DNA from: Pseudomonas orientalis
GTDB taxonomy: Bacteria > Pseudomonadota > Gammaproteobacteria > Pseudomonadales > Pseudomonadaceae
Reading direction: 5' to 3'
Assembly: GCF_002934065.1 (NCBI RefSeq)
Contig: NZ_CP018049.1
Coordinates: forward strand, 1-64,000
DNA: 64,000 nt
Part shown: one piece after another, positions 21,908 through 32,417 of the stretch
Position numbering within the stretch: position 1 is the first letter of the stretch
Layout: every line of letters begins with the position of its first letter
Notes under the pieces: generated by a model
What the model was told of the DNA's origin: nothing
The model's database searches: none
Seen by the model: only the letters and a program-made list of their open reading frames with translations
Position numbers and translations under genes: made by a program

Positions 21908-23011
21908 ATGTTTCCAATAAACAGCAATGAAATTTCTCCGGCAGAACTGGAGGCCCGGCTACGCTTGCACAGGCTGCCGGAACTGGGTCCCAGGCGTTTT
22001 CATCGATTGATCGAGGCGTTCGGCTCTGCGTCGAAAGCCATCAGTGCACCTGCCAGTGCCTGGCGTGCACTCGGGTTGCCGGCCGTCAGTGCCGATGCCC
22101 GGCGCAGTGCGGATATTCGCGATGGAGCCAGTGCGGCATTGGCCTGGCTGGCCCGCCCGGGCCAGCATTTACTGATGTGGGACCAGCCCGATTACCCTGC
22201 GCTGCTCAGCCAGACAGAGGACGCTCCGCCGCTGTTATTCGTTGCCGGCGACCCATCGCTGCTGGAAAAACCGCAGTTGGCCGTGGTCGGCAGTCGTCGT
22301 GCTTCGCGCCCCGGCATGGACACCGCCGCCGCCTTTTCGCGCAGCCTGGCAAGCGCCGGTTTTGTCATCACCAGCGGCCTTGCGTTGGGTATCGATGGCG
22401 CGGCCCATCAGGCGGCATTGGACGTGGGCGGTCATACCATCGGTGTACTCGGCACCGGTCTGGAAAAACTTTATCCACAGCGCCACAGGAAGCTGGCCGC
22501 GACCATGATTGACCAGGGCAGCGCCGTGGTTTCCGAGTTTCCACTGGACGCGCCACCCCAGGCCGGTAACTTTCCACGGCGCAATCGGATTATCAGCGGT
22601 TTGTCCCTGGGGGTTCTGGTGGTGGAAGCCAGCATCGCCAGCGGTTCGCTGATTACCGCACGGCTGGCGGCGGAACAAGGACGCGAGGTGTACGCCATTC
22701 CGGGTTCCATCCATCATCCGGCGGCCAAGGGCTGTCATCAGTTGATCCGCGATGGCGCGGTGCTGGTGGAAACCATCGAGCACATTCTTGAAGGCTTGCG
22801 CGGTTGGCAGGCGTTGTCACGCCCGGCCCCGGTGCCGGTTGTGCATCCGCTGGTGGCGCTGTTGCACGCGGCCCCGCACACCAGCGAAGCCCTGGCGCTT
22901 GCCAGTGGACGGCCGCTGGCCCAGGTGCTGGCGAGCCTTACCGAGCTGGAACTCGAAGGCCGTGTGATTTGTGAAAGTGGGCGCTGGCTTGCGCGTGGCG
23001 AACGGTTGTAG
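21908..23011 (+). CDS. dprA: DNA-processing protein DprA (Smf)
   Basis: DprA binds incoming single-stranded DNA and loads RecA during natural transformation. The ATG at 21908 is chosen because AAGGA lies 7 bases before it; a GTG seven codons earlier has no such site. The 367-residue protein has an N-terminal SAM-like domain (about 10-75), the extended Rossmann fold with AVVGSRRASRPG and TSGLALGIDGAAHQAAL, then FPRRNRIISGLSLGVLVVEA, and a C-terminal winged-helix (HAAPHTSEALALASGRPL). A perfect DnaA box also occurs inside the gene at 22471-22479. Confidence 0.95.
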   Translation: MFPINSNEISPAELEARLRLHRLPELGPRRFHRLIEAFGSASKAISAPASAWRALGLPAVSADARRSADIRDGASAALAWLARPGQHLLMWDQPDYPALLSQTEDAPPLLFVAGDPSLLEKPQLAVVGSRRASRPGMDTAAAFSRSLASAGFVITSGLALGIDGAAHQAALDVGGHTIGVLGTGLEKLYPQRHRKLAATMIDQGSAVVSEFPLDAPPQAGNFPRRNRIISGLSLGVLVVEASIASGSLITARLAAEQGREVYAIPGSIHHPAAKGCHQLIRDGAVLVETIEHILEGLRGWQALSRPAPVPVVHPLVALLHAAPHTSEALALASGRPLAQVLASLTELELEGRVICESGRWLARGERL

Positions 23012-23069
23012 CTGGGTTTTGCAACGAAGATCGGTAAACTGCCCAGAGCTTTAGTTCGGAGAGTAAACA

Positions 23070-23627
23070 ATGGTCAACAGGTGGCGTGTGCTGGAAGCTG
23101 CACGAGAAATTCGCGCAGGTGCGGTGATTGCCTATCCGACCGAAGCGGTCTGGGGCCTGGGCTGCGACCCTTGGAATGAAGCAGCGGTGGACCGTTTGCT
23201 GGCGATCAAGAATCGCTCAGTGGATAAGGGCCTGATCCTGGTGGCCGATAATATCCGTCAGTTCGACTTCCTGTTCGAAGACTTTCCCGACACCTGGATC
23301 GAGCGCATGGCCAGCACCTGGCCTGGGCCGAATACCTGGCTGGTGCCCCATCAGGACTTGCTGCCGGAATGGGTCACGGGGGTGCATGACACCGTGGCGC
23401 TGCGGGTCAGTGACCATCCGCTGGTACGGGATTTGTGCGCCCAGGTCGGGCCGTTGATTTCCACGTCGGCCAACCCCCAGGGCCGCCCGGCCGCACGTAC
23501 GCGGATTCGGGTGGAGCAGTATTTCCGTGGGCAGGTGGACCTTGTGTTGGGCGGCGCCCTGGGCGGGCGCAAGAACCCGAGCCTGATCCGTGACCTGGCG
23601 ACGGGGGATGTGGTGCGACCGTCCTGA
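23070..23627 (+). CDS. tsaC: L-threonylcarbamoyladenylate synthase (TsaC/YrdC)
   Basis: TsaC makes threonylcarbamoyl-AMP from threonine, bicarbonate and ATP, the first step of the t6A37 modification of ANN-decoding tRNAs. The 185-residue YrdC domain shows [14 protein letters not shown], the ligand region [15 protein letters not shown] and [11 protein letters not shown]. It is short, without the Sua5 extension. It lies 58 bases after dprA, the usual proteobacterial pairing. Confidence 0.95.
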   Translation: MVNRWRVLEAAREIRAGAVIAYPTEAVWGLGCDPWNEAAVDRLLAIKNRSVDKGLILVADNIRQFDFLFEDFPDTWIERMASTWPGPNTWLVPHQDLLPEWVTGVHDTVALRVSDHPLVRDLCAQVGPLISTSANPQGRPAARTRIRVEQYFRGQVDLVLGGALGGRKNPSLIRDLATGDVVRPS

Positions 23628-23641
23628 GACCGAGTCGCGCC

Positions 23642-23723
23642 TATCGGGGGCAAGCCCCCTCCCACATTTGATTGGTGTTCGTCGTGACACCTCGGTCAAG
23701 GTGGGAGGGGGCTTGCCCCCGAT
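23642..23723. repeat. REP pair in outward orientation
   Basis: A reverse REP (ATCGGGGGCAAGCCCC and on to CCCACA) comes first and a forward REP (GTGGGAGGGGGCTTGCCCCC) second, about 31 bases apart. This is the opposite arrangement to the REPIN at 16270. It lies between convergent tsaC and the quinone oxidoreductase gene. Confidence 0.9.
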
Positions 23724-23730
23724 GGCTTTC

Positions 23731-24708
23731 TTAAGGCAGCAGGATGGTTGAACCGGTCGTGCGCCGCCCGGACAACTCGGTCTGCGCCTTCGCCGCATCC
23801 GCCAGCGCAAAACGCTGGTTGATATCAATGCGCACCTTGCCGCTCTTGATCATCGAGAACAGGTCATCGGCCATCGCCTGCAAGTCCTTCGGGTTGCTCG
23901 CGTAGGTCGCCAGCGTCGGCCGGGTGACATACAGCGAACCCTTCGCCGACAGAATCCCCAGGTTCACCCCGTCCACCGCGCCCGACGCATTCCCGAAACT
24001 CACCACCAAGCCACGCGGTGCCACGCTGTCCAGCGAGGTCAGCCACGTGTCCTTGCCGACGCCGTCATACACCACCGGCACCTTTTTGCCGTCAGTCAAT
24101 TCCAGCACGCGCTGTGCGACATTTTCCTTGCTGTAGTCGATGGTTTCCCAGGCACCGAGGGATTTGGCCAGGGCGGCTTTCTCCGGTGAGCTCACCGTGC
24201 CGATCAACTTCACGCCCAGCGCCTTGGCCCATTGGCAAGCCAGGGAGCCCACACCGCCTGCGGCGGCGTGGAACAGAATGGTTTCGCCGCCCTTCAGCTC
24301 ATAGGTCTGGCGCAGCAGGTACTGTACGGTCAGGCCCTTGAGCATGGCACCGGCGGCCTGTTCGAAGCTGATTTCGTCCGGCAGATGCACCAGGTTGGCC
24401 GCAGGCAATACATGCAACTGGCTGTAGGCGCCGAGCGGACCGCTGCCATAGGCCACGCGGTCGCCGACCTTGAATTGGCTGACTTCACTGCCCACGGCAT
24501 CGACCACGCCCGCACCCTCTGCACCCAGGCCCGATGGCAAGGCCGGAGGCGCGTAGAGGCCGCTGCGAAAATACGTGTCGATGAAGTTCAGGCCAATGGC
24601 TTCGTTACGCACCCGAACCTGCTGTGGTCCGGGTTCCGCTGGCGTGTAGTCCACATACTCAAGCACATCGGGGCCACCATGGGCGCTGAACTGGATACGT
24701 TTGGCCAT
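23731..24708 (-). CDS. NADPH:quinone oxidoreductase, zeta-crystallin family
   Basis: This is a cytosolic medium-chain dehydrogenase of 325 residues without the zinc-ligand set. The N-terminal GroES-like domain has GLNFIDTYFRSGLY. The Rossmann domain has the NADPH motif HAAAGGVGSLACQWAKALG and a downstream YDGVGKDTW. It resembles E. coli QorA. It is divergent from hemF and preceded by AAGGAGA. The physiological quinone substrate is unknown. Confidence 0.93.
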   Translation of the reverse strand: MAKRIQFSAHGGPDVLEYVDYTPAEPGPQQVRVRNEAIGLNFIDTYFRSGLYAPPALPSGLGAEGAGVVDAVGSEVSQFKVGDRVAYGSGPLGAYSQLHVLPAANLVHLPDEISFEQAAGAMLKGLTVQYLLRQTYELKGGETILFHAAAGGVGSLACQWAKALGVKLIGTVSSPEKAALAKSLGAWETIDYSKENVAQRVLELTDGKKVPVVYDGVGKDTWLTSLDSVAPRGLVVSFGNASGAVDGVNLGILSAKGSLYVTRPTLATYASNPKDLQAMADDLFSMIKSGKVRIDINQRFALADAAKAQTELSGRRTTGSTILLP

Positions 24709-24843
24709 CTACCTTCTCCTTGGGTCGAATAAACGAAGGCCCCTATCGGACTCCTAAGCTTGATCTTCGTCAACTGCGACGGCACGGGGTGCGGTGGTAT
24801 CCTGTGCGCCCATTTGCCGCCGATGCCCAATGGCCTCGCGTAG

Positions 24844-25799
<956 letters not shown>

Positions 25800-25800
<1 letters not shown>

Positions 25801-26618
25801 TGGATCGCTATGTCGTCTTCGGCAACCCTATCGGCCACAGCAAGTCACCGTTGATTCACCGCCTGTTCGCCGAGCAGACCGGCGAGCAGATGGACTACAG
25901 CACATTGCTCGCGCCGCTGGAGGATTTCATCGGCTGCGCCCGTGAGTTCTTTCAACACGGTCGTGGTGCGAATGTCACCGTGCCGTTCAAGGAAGACGCT
26001 TTCCGGCTGGCCGACAGCCTCACCGAGCGCGCCCAACGCGCCGGCGCGGTGAATACACTGAGCAAGCTGGCCGATGGCACGTTGCTGGGTGATAACACCG
26101 ACGGCGCAGGCCTGGTGCGCGACCTCAGGGTCAACGCCGGGCTGGACCTGCAAGGCAAGCGTATCCTGTTGCTGGGCGCCGGTGGCGCGGTACGCGGCGC
26201 GTTGGAACCGTTGCTGGCCGAAAAACCCGCCTCACTGATCATTGCCAACCGCACCGTGGAAAAAGCCGAAGGCCTGGCCGAGCTGTTCAACGACCTGGGG
26301 CCGGTGTCCGCCAGTGGTTTCGACTGGCTGCGTGAGCCGGTGGACGTGATTATCAACGCCACGTCCGCCAGCTTGTCAGGCGACGTACCGCCGATTGCGG
26401 GCAGTTTGATCGAACCGGGCAAGACGTTCTGCTACGACATGATGTACGCCAAGGCGCCGACCGCTTTCTGTCGCTGGGCCGATGAGCAGGGTGCGGCGAT
26501 AGCGATGGATGGATTGGGCATGCTGGTTGAGCAGGCGGCCGAAGCGTTCTTTCTGTGGCGCGGCGTACGCCCGGAGTCGGCGCCGGTACTGGCCGAGCTG
26601 CGCCGCCAGTTAGCCTGA
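25800..26618 (+). CDS. aroE: Shikimate dehydrogenase (NADP+)
   Basis: AroE reduces 3-dehydroshikimate to shikimate in aromatic amino acid synthesis. The 272-residue protein starts at the ATG overlapping the hemF stop. Motifs: substrate-binding NPIGHSKSP, catalytic Lys in [26 protein letters not shown]-binding GAGGAVRG and NRTVEKAE. No anomalies were seen. A REPIN follows. Confidence 0.98.
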
Positions 26619-26630
26619 CATATATCCAAA

Positions 26631-26720
26631 TGTGGGAGGGGGCTTGCCCCCGATTGCGGTCTGTCAGCTACCCATGTGTTGGCTGAAGCACCGCTACCGG
26701 GGGCAAGCCCCCTCCCACAC
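26631..26720. repeat. REPIN between aroE and the SulP gene
   Basis: This is an inward-facing pair of REP cores (TGTGGGAGGGGGCTTGCCCC with the reverse copy ending CCCACAC), with about 40 bases between them. It lies between convergent genes and may act as a transcript-end hairpin. Confidence 0.92.
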
Positions 26721-26730
26721 TTTGATCGCA

Positions 26731-28299
26731 TTAGTCTTCGAAATGGATGGGGCACCTGTCTGGCCCTTCCAGCTTCTTCAACTCTTCAACCACCTGCGGC
26801 CGGGCCCCGCGCAAGGTCAGGCTACGCCCCAACCCCGCCAACCGCCGCGCTTCCTGGTGCAGCATCTCGACCCCGGAGTAGTCGATAAAGTTGATCTGCT
26901 GCGCCTCGATCACGACCCGCTCGCCCTGCAAGCGTTGCAGGCGCACCTGCAGGTAGTGGCTGGCGCCAAAAAAGATCGAGCCACCCACGCGCAAGACATC
27001 AGAGTCACCGTCGCGCCATTGCTGCACACGGGGTTGCGAGGTGCGCTTGAGGTAGAAAAACAGCGACGCCAGCACCCCGGCATAAATGGCTGTTTGCAGC
27101 TCCAGCAGCAAGGTCGCCACACACGTCAGCGCCATCACCACGAATTCGGCGCGGCTCACGCGGTACAACGCACGGATGCCGCGGTGGTCCACCAGCCCCC
27201 AGCAGATCAACAGGATACTTGCCGCCATGCTCGGGATCGGAATGTGCGCGATCAACCCTGCGCCAAACAGCGCAAACAGCGCCACCCAGAGTGCGGAAAA
27301 CACGCCGGCCAATGGCGAGCGCGCACCCGCCTCATAACTGAGACCGGAACGGGTGAAGGAACCTGCCGACAGATACCCGGAGAAAAATCCGCCGATGATA
27401 TTGGATAAACCCTGGGCACGAACTTCCTGATTGGCGTCGAGCAGTTGCTGGGAACGGGCCGACAGTGAGCGAGCAATCGACAGGCTGGTCACCAGCCCCA
27501 GCATGCCCACCGCCACGGCGCTCGGCAGCAGGCGCAGGATCGTGTCCAGGTCCATGGGCAACGGGCGCAAGGGTGGCAGCTTGCCGATGAACGAACTGAC
27601 CAACGCCACCTGCCCGAACAGCGCCGGCCACAGCCATGTGGCGAGGCTGCCCAGGGCCAGGGCGATCAACAGGCTCGGCCAACGTGGCACCAGGTATTTG
27701 AGCAGTGCGCCGACCAGCAAGGTGCCCAGGCCCAGGATGAGCGAGGCGCGGTCCCACTCGCCGGCATGCTCGAGCAGCGCCAGCAGGCTGTTGATCGCGG
27801 TGGCCTGGCTCGGCAGGTCCAGCCCCAGCAGGTTGGGCAACTGCCCCAGAGCGATGACCACCGCGGCACCAAGAGTGAAACCGAGCACCACGGAATGGGA
27901 GATGAAATTCACCAGCGCGCCGAAGCGCAGCAGGCCCAGCAACCACTGGAACACGCCGGCGAGGACGGTCAGCAGCAGGATCAAGGTGATGTAATCCTGG
28001 GAACCCGGCACCGCCAGCGGGCTGATACTGGCGTAAAGCACGATGGAAATGGCTGCCGTAGGACCGCAGATCAGGTGCCAGGACGAGCCCCACAGGCACG
28101 CGATCAACACCGGAATGATGGCCGCGTACAGCCCGTATTCCGGTGGGAGCCCGGCGATCAGTGCGTAGGCAATCGACTGTGGCAGCGCGAGCACGGCCCC
28201 GCTGAGGCCGACGACGGCATCCCGGCCGACGCTGGCGCGGGTTTGGCGCGGCAGCCATTTGAGGAATGGGACCAGTGTGTGGCGGTTGGGCCGGGGCAT
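26731..28299 (-). CDS. SulP-family anion transporter with STAS domain
   Basis: This is an inner-membrane permease of 522 residues. It has about ten or more hydrophobic helices, including VGLSGAVLALPQSIAYALIAGLPPE (the SulP N-terminal signature) and a C-terminal STAS domain with NFIDYSGVEMLHQEARRL. SulP proteins move sulfate, bicarbonate or dicarboxylates; the substrate cannot be read here. Unlike the second SulP gene at 56793 it has no carbonic anhydrase next to it. The STAS domain is fuller than in that paralogue. Confidence 0.9.
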   Translation of the reverse strand: MPRPNRHTLVPFLKWLPRQTRASVGRDAVVGLSGAVLALPQSIAYALIAGLPPEYGLYAAIIPVLIACLWGSSWHLICGPTAAISIVLYASISPLAVPGSQDYITLILLLTVLAGVFQWLLGLLRFGALVNFISHSVVLGFTLGAAVVIALGQLPNLLGLDLPSQATAINSLLALLEHAGEWDRASLILGLGTLLVGALLKYLVPRWPSLLIALALGSLATWLWPALFGQVALVSSFIGKLPPLRPLPMDLDTILRLLPSAVAVGMLGLVTSLSIARSLSARSQQLLDANQEVRAQGLSNIIGGFFSGYLSAGSFTRSGLSYEAGARSPLAGVFSALWVALFALFGAGLIAHIPIPSMAASILLICWGLVDHRGIRALYRVSRAEFVVMALTCVATLLLELQTAIYAGVLASLFFYLKRTSQPRVQQWRDGDSDVLRVGGSIFFGASHYLQVRLQRLQGERVVIEAQQINFIDYSGVEMLHQEARRLAGLGRSLTLRGARPQVVEELKKLEGPDRCPIHFED

Positions 28300-28350
28300 C
28301 GCAGGCTCGGATTAAAGGTTGTGCTCAGGGTATCAGTACACATTCATCCT

Positions 28351-28380
28351 TGTGGGAGGGAGCAAGCCCCCTCCCACATT
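28351..28380. repeat. Collapsed REPIN (outer ends only)
   Basis: TGTGGGAGGG is followed by AGCAAGC and then the CCCCTCCCACA end. The two outer REP halves are joined with the whole centre missing, which leaves a short hairpin. It lies between the SulP start and the choX end. Confidence 0.75.
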
Positions 28381-28396
28381 TGAATCGTGGTGTGTC

Positions 28397-29311
28397 TTAG
28401 AGGTTGGCTTTTACCGCTGCCAACGCATCCTTGCCATCCAGGGTTTTCACGCCTTCCAGCCACTTGTCCAATACCGCCGGGTTGGCCTTGATCCACGCCT
28501 TGGCAGCTTCGGCATTGCTGACCTTGTTGTTGGCCACGTCAGCCATGATGCTGTTCTCCATGTCCTGGGTGAAACTCAGGTTGGTCAGCAGTTTTCCCAC
28601 ATTCGGACAGGCTTGCGCATAGCCTTTGCGGGTCAAGGTATAGACGCTGCCGGTGCTGCCGAAATACTGCTCGCCGCCTGTGAGGTAGTGCATTTTCAGC
28701 TGCACGTTCATGGGGTGCGGCGTCCAGCCGAGGAAGGTGACGAAGCGCTGTTTCTTCACCGCTCGCGAAACTTCGGCGAGCATTGCCTGTTCACTCGACT
28801 CCACCAGCTTCCACTGGCCGAGGTCAAAGTCATTCTTCTTGATGATCTCCTGCAGCGAGATATTCGCCGGCGCGCCGGAGCCGATGCCGTAGATCTTCTT
28901 GCCGAACCGGTCGGCGAATTTATTCAGGTCGGCAAAATCATGCACGCCCGCGTCCCACACGTAGTCCGGCACGGCGAGGGTGAACTCGGTGCCGTCGAGG
29001 TTCTTGGCCAGTTGCACGACATCGCCATTGGCCACGAACTTGTCGTAGAAGCCCTGCTGCGCCGGCATCCAGTTGCCCATGAATACGTCAACCTGGCCAT
29101 CCTTGAGCCCGCCAAAGGTAATTGGCACGGCCAGGGTGTCGACCTTGGCCGTGTAGCCCATGCCGGTCAGCAGAAAACCGGTGATGGCGTTGGTCGCCGC
29201 AATGTCGCTCCAACCGGGATCGGCCATTTTCACCGTTTCGCAACTCGAGTCCGCAAATGCATTGGCGCTGCTCAACGCCAGGATGCCCAGCACTACCGTT
29301 AACTTTTGCAT
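28397..29311 (-). CDS. choX: Choline ABC transporter periplasmic binding protein
   Basis: This is a secreted solute-binding protein of 304 residues, with a signal peptide (MQKLTVVLGILALSSANAFA) and an OpuAC-type fold. Residues around DPGWSDIAATNAITGFLL, MGNWMPAQQ and LGWTPHPMN resemble the aromatic ligand box of ChoX, which binds choline. It lies 19 bases after betC on the same strand, so the pair should be coexpressed: choline sulfate is hydrolysed to choline. No permease or ATPase gene is adjacent, so it must work with a transporter encoded elsewhere. Confidence 0.92.
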   Translation of the reverse strand: MQKLTVVLGILALSSANAFADSSCETVKMADPGWSDIAATNAITGFLLTGMGYTAKVDTLAVPITFGGLKDGQVDVFMGNWMPAQQGFYDKFVANGDVVQLAKNLDGTEFTLAVPDYVWDAGVHDFADLNKFADRFGKKIYGIGSGAPANISLQEIIKKNDFDLGQWKLVESSEQAMLAEVSRAVKKQRFVTFLGWTPHPMNVQLKMHYLTGGEQYFGSTGSVYTLTRKGYAQACPNVGKLLTNLSFTQDMENSIMADVANNKVSNAEAAKAWIKANPAVLDKWLEGVKTLDGKDALAAVKANL

Positions 29312-29330
29312 GGCCTTCCCTCTGTATTTT

Positions 29331-30842
29331 TTAGTGTTGGCAGGGTTGTGGATAACGTGCCTTGCGCTCCAGGTCGTCGAGGTCGATATGGTTGCGCATG
29401 TACTGCTGACTGGCGTCCACCAGTGGCTGGTGATCCCAGCTCTTGAGCTTGCCCTGGGTCAGAGCTTCGAACACCAGGCGACGGCGGCGTTGGCTGGCGA
29501 GCACCTGTTGGTGGATCGCCGGGATGTCCCACTTGGCCCGCGCCTCGTTTAAAAACGCCTCGAACAGTGGCCGGTGCTCCGGTGACTGGCTGAGGTTCTC
29601 CCGCTCGTGCGGGTCGTTGTGTACATCGAACAGTAGACAAGGGTCGTCTTCGCTGTAGATGAATTTGTAGGCGCCCCGGCGAATCATCATCAGCGGGCTG
29701 ATGGTGCCTTCGGCCATGTATTCGCCAAACACTTCGTCGTGCCCACCCTCGCCTTGCAAGTGTGGCAGCAGCGAACGGCCATCCAGGGGCAGGCGCGGGT
29801 CCAGCTCGCCGCCGGCCAACTCCACCAGGGTGGGCAACAGGTCGGCGGTCGAGACGGCCTGGGTCACACGGCGCACCGCAAATTGCCCCGGCGCACTGAT
29901 CAACAACGGCACGCGGGCGGCCATTTCGAACCAGTGCATTTTGTACCAGAGGCCGCGCTCGCCCAGCATGTCGCCGTGGTCGCCGGAGAAAATGATGAGG
30001 GTGTCCTCGGCCAGGCCGGTGTCTTCCAGGGTTTGCAGCAGCTTGCCGACGTTGCTGTCGATGTAGCTGCATGCGCCGAAATAGGCACGCCGTGCATCGC
30101 GGATCTTATCCACAGGCAGCGGCTTGTCCCACAGGTCGTAGACCTTGAGCAAGCGCTGGGAGTGCGGGTCGAGATCGCCCTGGGGCGGCGTTGCTGGCAG
30201 GGGAATGTCGCTGTCGTCGTACAGGTCCCAGAATGGTTTGGGAATGGTGTACGGATCGTGGGGGTGGGTCATCGACACGGTCAGGCAGAACGGCCGATCA
30301 CCGTCTTCGCGAATATGGTCGAACAGGTACTGCTGGGCCTTGAACACCACTTCTTCGTCGAAATCCAGCTGGTTGGTGCGCACGCATGGCCCGGCTTGCA
30401 GCACCGAGGCCATGTTGTGATACCAGGTGGGGCGTACATCCGGTTCGTCCCAGTTCACCGCCCAGCCATAGTCGGCCGGGTAGATATCGCTGGTCAGGCG
30501 CTCTTCATAGCCGTGCAACTGGTCGGGACCGCAGAAGTGCATCTTGCCCGACAGCGCGGTGCGGTAGCCGAGGCGACGCAGGTAGTGGGCGTAGGTCGGC
30601 ACATCGGCGGGAAAATCCGCCGCGTTGTCGTAGGCGCCAATCTTGCTCGGCAACTGGCCGCTGACCAGCGTAAAGCGCGAAGGCGCGCACAGCGGGCTGT
30701 TGCAATAGGCGGCGTCGAAGACCACGCCCTGTTCGGCGAGGCGGCTCAGGTTCGGCAATTTGATCGGGGAAGGCCCGTAGAATGGCAGCATCGGCGCGGC
30801 CATTTGATCGGCCATAATGAAAAGAATGTTCTTGCGCTTCAT
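29331..30842 (-). CDS. betC: Choline-sulfatase
   Basis: BetC hydrolyses choline-O-sulfate to choline and sulfate. From the ATG at 30842 it has 503 residues, the normal length; an ATG six codons earlier has no spacing for a ribosome binding site. Sulfatase signature: LCAPSRFTL with Cys52, which is converted to formylglycine. Metal ligands are in FIMADQMAAPML near the N-terminus and IIFSGDHGDMLGE in the middle. The C-terminal tail (WDHQPLVDASQQYMRNHIDLDDLE) is characteristic of BetC. It is divergent from its LysR regulator. A DnaA-box 9-mer occurs inside at 30106 and another near its 3' end at 29347. Confidence 0.96.
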   Translation of the reverse strand: MKRKNILFIMADQMAAPMLPFYGPSPIKLPNLSRLAEQGVVFDAAYCNSPLCAPSRFTLVSGQLPSKIGAYDNAADFPADVPTYAHYLRRLGYRTALSGKMHFCGPDQLHGYEERLTSDIYPADYGWAVNWDEPDVRPTWYHNMASVLQAGPCVRTNQLDFDEEVVFKAQQYLFDHIREDGDRPFCLTVSMTHPHDPYTIPKPFWDLYDDSDIPLPATPPQGDLDPHSQRLLKVYDLWDKPLPVDKIRDARRAYFGACSYIDSNVGKLLQTLEDTGLAEDTLIIFSGDHGDMLGERGLWYKMHWFEMAARVPLLISAPGQFAVRRVTQAVSTADLLPTLVELAGGELDPRLPLDGRSLLPHLQGEGGHDEVFGEYMAEGTISPLMMIRRGAYKFIYSEDDPCLLFDVHNDPHERENLSQSPEHRPLFEAFLNEARAKWDIPAIHQQVLASQRRRRLVFEALTQGKLKSWDHQPLVDASQQYMRNHIDLDDLERKARYPQPCQH

Positions 30843-30945
30843 GGTTTCTCGGCATTCCATAGGCAGTGTTTATGCCAATGAGCATGCGGGCCGCTGAAAA
30901 CGTGGTAAAGCCCATGAAAGACAATGTCTAGGATAAGCACAGCTT

Positions 30946-31896
30946 ATGTATGAAGCGCTCGGTGACCTCCCCCTCGATCTGCTGCGCGCATTCGAAGCGG
31001 CTGCGCGGCAGCGCAGTTTTACCGCCGCCGCAATAGAGCTGGGCACCACCCAACCGGCGATCAGTCAACAGATCAAACGGCTTGAAGAGCAGTTGGCGAT
31101 CCGCTTGTTCGACCGCATCTACCGTGGCATCGAATTGACCGACGCAGGCGCCCTGTTGTTCGAACACGTGCAAGCCGGCCTGCAAACCATCAACCTGGGC
31201 CTGAGCACCGTCACCCGGCAGGACCAGCACGAAGTGCTGCAAGTGGCCACCGACTTCGCCTTTGCCGCCTACTGGCTGATGCCGCGCCTGCATCGGTTCC
31301 ACGAGGCCAACCCGCAGGTTGACGTGAGCCTGGTGACCAGCGAGCGCAACCACGCCAGCCTGCGCAGCGACATCGACGTGGCGGTGCTGTTTGGCGATGG
31401 CCGTTTCAAGCAAGGCGGCAGCCTCTGGTTGTTCAACGAGGAAGTGTTCCCGGTGTGCAGCCCGCAGTGGCTCAAGAACCAGGCCACAGCGCTGACGGTG
31501 CAGACCCTGCCGGACTACCCCCTGCTGCACTTGCGCCAGGAAAACAGCCGCCAATGGTTCGATTGGGCCGGTGTGTTTCGCGAGCTGGGTATCAGCGCCG
31601 CGCCCACCCCTGGCCAGTTGCGTTTCGACAATTACACGCTGCTGATTCAGGCGGCTATTGCCGGCCAGGGCGTCGCGATCGGCTGGCGCCACCTGGTGGA
31701 CAACCTGCTGGAGCAGAACTGGCTGTGCAGGCCGATCAGCGACACGGTGGTCTCGCGCTTCGGCTATTACGTGGTGCAGCCACAGCGCAAGCGCCGCGGG
31801 CAGTTGGTCGAACGGTTTGTCGATTGGCTGGTGGCGGAGCAGGCCAGCAGTGCGCAGTCATTGACCGGACTGGCCCTGCCGTCGATTGCGGTCTAG
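30946..31896 (+). CDS. LysR-type regulator of choline-sulfate use
   Basis: The protein has 316 residues. The N-terminal helix-turn-helix (LLRAFEAAARQRSFTAAAIELGTTQPAISQQIKRLEEQLAIRLF) is followed by a LysR substrate-binding domain resembling GcvA-type regulators. It is divergent from betC with a gap of about 100 bases that must contain both promoters and the operator. By synteny it is the choline-sulfate utilisation regulator of pseudomonads; the inducer is presumably choline sulfate or choline. Confidence 0.92.
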   Translation: MYEALGDLPLDLLRAFEAAARQRSFTAAAIELGTTQPAISQQIKRLEEQLAIRLFDRIYRGIELTDAGALLFEHVQAGLQTINLGLSTVTRQDQHEVLQVATDFAFAAYWLMPRLHRFHEANPQVDVSLVTSERNHASLRSDIDVAVLFGDGRFKQGGSLWLFNEEVFPVCSPQWLKNQATALTVQTLPDYPLLHLRQENSRQWFDWAGVFRELGISAAPTPGQLRFDNYTLLIQAAIAGQGVAIGWRHLVDNLLEQNWLCRPISDTVVSRFGYYVVQPQRKRRGQLVERFVDWLVAEQASSAQSLTGLALPSIAV

Positions 31897-31926
31897 GATC
31901 GGCGCACAGTGGATCCGGAGTCCGTC

Positions 31927-32253
31927 ATGCAACGTATCAAGGGCTATCACGCCCATATCTACTTCGATGCCAGCACCCTCGACCAGGCGCGCACCTTGTG
32001 TGAAGACGCGGCGGCGCTGTTCCCGCTGCGCATGGGGCGTGTGCATGAGCGTGCGGTGGGCCCGCACCCGGACTGGAGCTGCCAGTTGGCATTCGAGCCG
32101 GAATACATTGGCGTGGTGCTGCCGTGGCTGGCGCTGCACCGCGATGGTCTGGTGGTGTTCCTGCACCCCGAGACGGGCGATGACCTGAAGGACCACACCG
32201 ATTACGCGATCTGGATGGGTGCGATGCGCGAGCTGGACTTGACTGTTTTTTAA
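31927..32253 (+). CDS. DOPA 4,5-dioxygenase family protein
   Basis: This is a small cytosolic protein of 108 residues. The ATG at 31927 with GGAG 6 bases upstream is preferred over the in-frame GTG at 31909. Motifs YHAHIYFD, VGPHPDWSCQLAF and VFLHPETGDDLKDHTDYAIWMG carry the His residues expected for the metal site of this family. The bacterial substrate is unknown, as the DOPA activity is known mainly from plant and fungal members. Confidence 0.88.
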   Translation: MQRIKGYHAHIYFDASTLDQARTLCEDAAALFPLRMGRVHERAVGPHPDWSCQLAFEPEYIGVVLPWLALHRDGLVVFLHPETGDDLKDHTDYAIWMGAMRELDLTVF

Positions 32254-32317
32254 CCTGTTTACATTGATGCAATGTTCATTTTCTCAAGGAAATGTAAGAT
32301 TTTACGCATCATCCTCC

Positions 32318-32346
32318 CAATATATGGGATTGATATTTATATATTG
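32318..32346. promoter_or_regulatory. Inverted repeat and possible promoter before dgoK
   Basis: CAATATAT and ATATATTG form a perfect 8-bp inverted repeat with a 13-base spacer, in an AT-rich stretch unlike its surroundings. A possible -35 (TTGATA, 32330-32335) and -10 (TACAAA, 32353-32358) 17 bases apart overlap it. It could be the operator of the galactonate operon. The regulator is not encoded nearby. Confidence 0.45.
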
Positions 32347-32417
32347 AGATATTACAAAGCTTAGGTTTATATTCGCCCATCTGCTTTTTTCAGCACCCAC
32401 TCATTTCAGGTGAAGCG

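Noticed and set aside
23219..23228. Near match to a DnaA box in tsaC
   Set aside because: It reads AGTGGATAA rather than TGTGGATAA, so it was left out of the perfect-box count.
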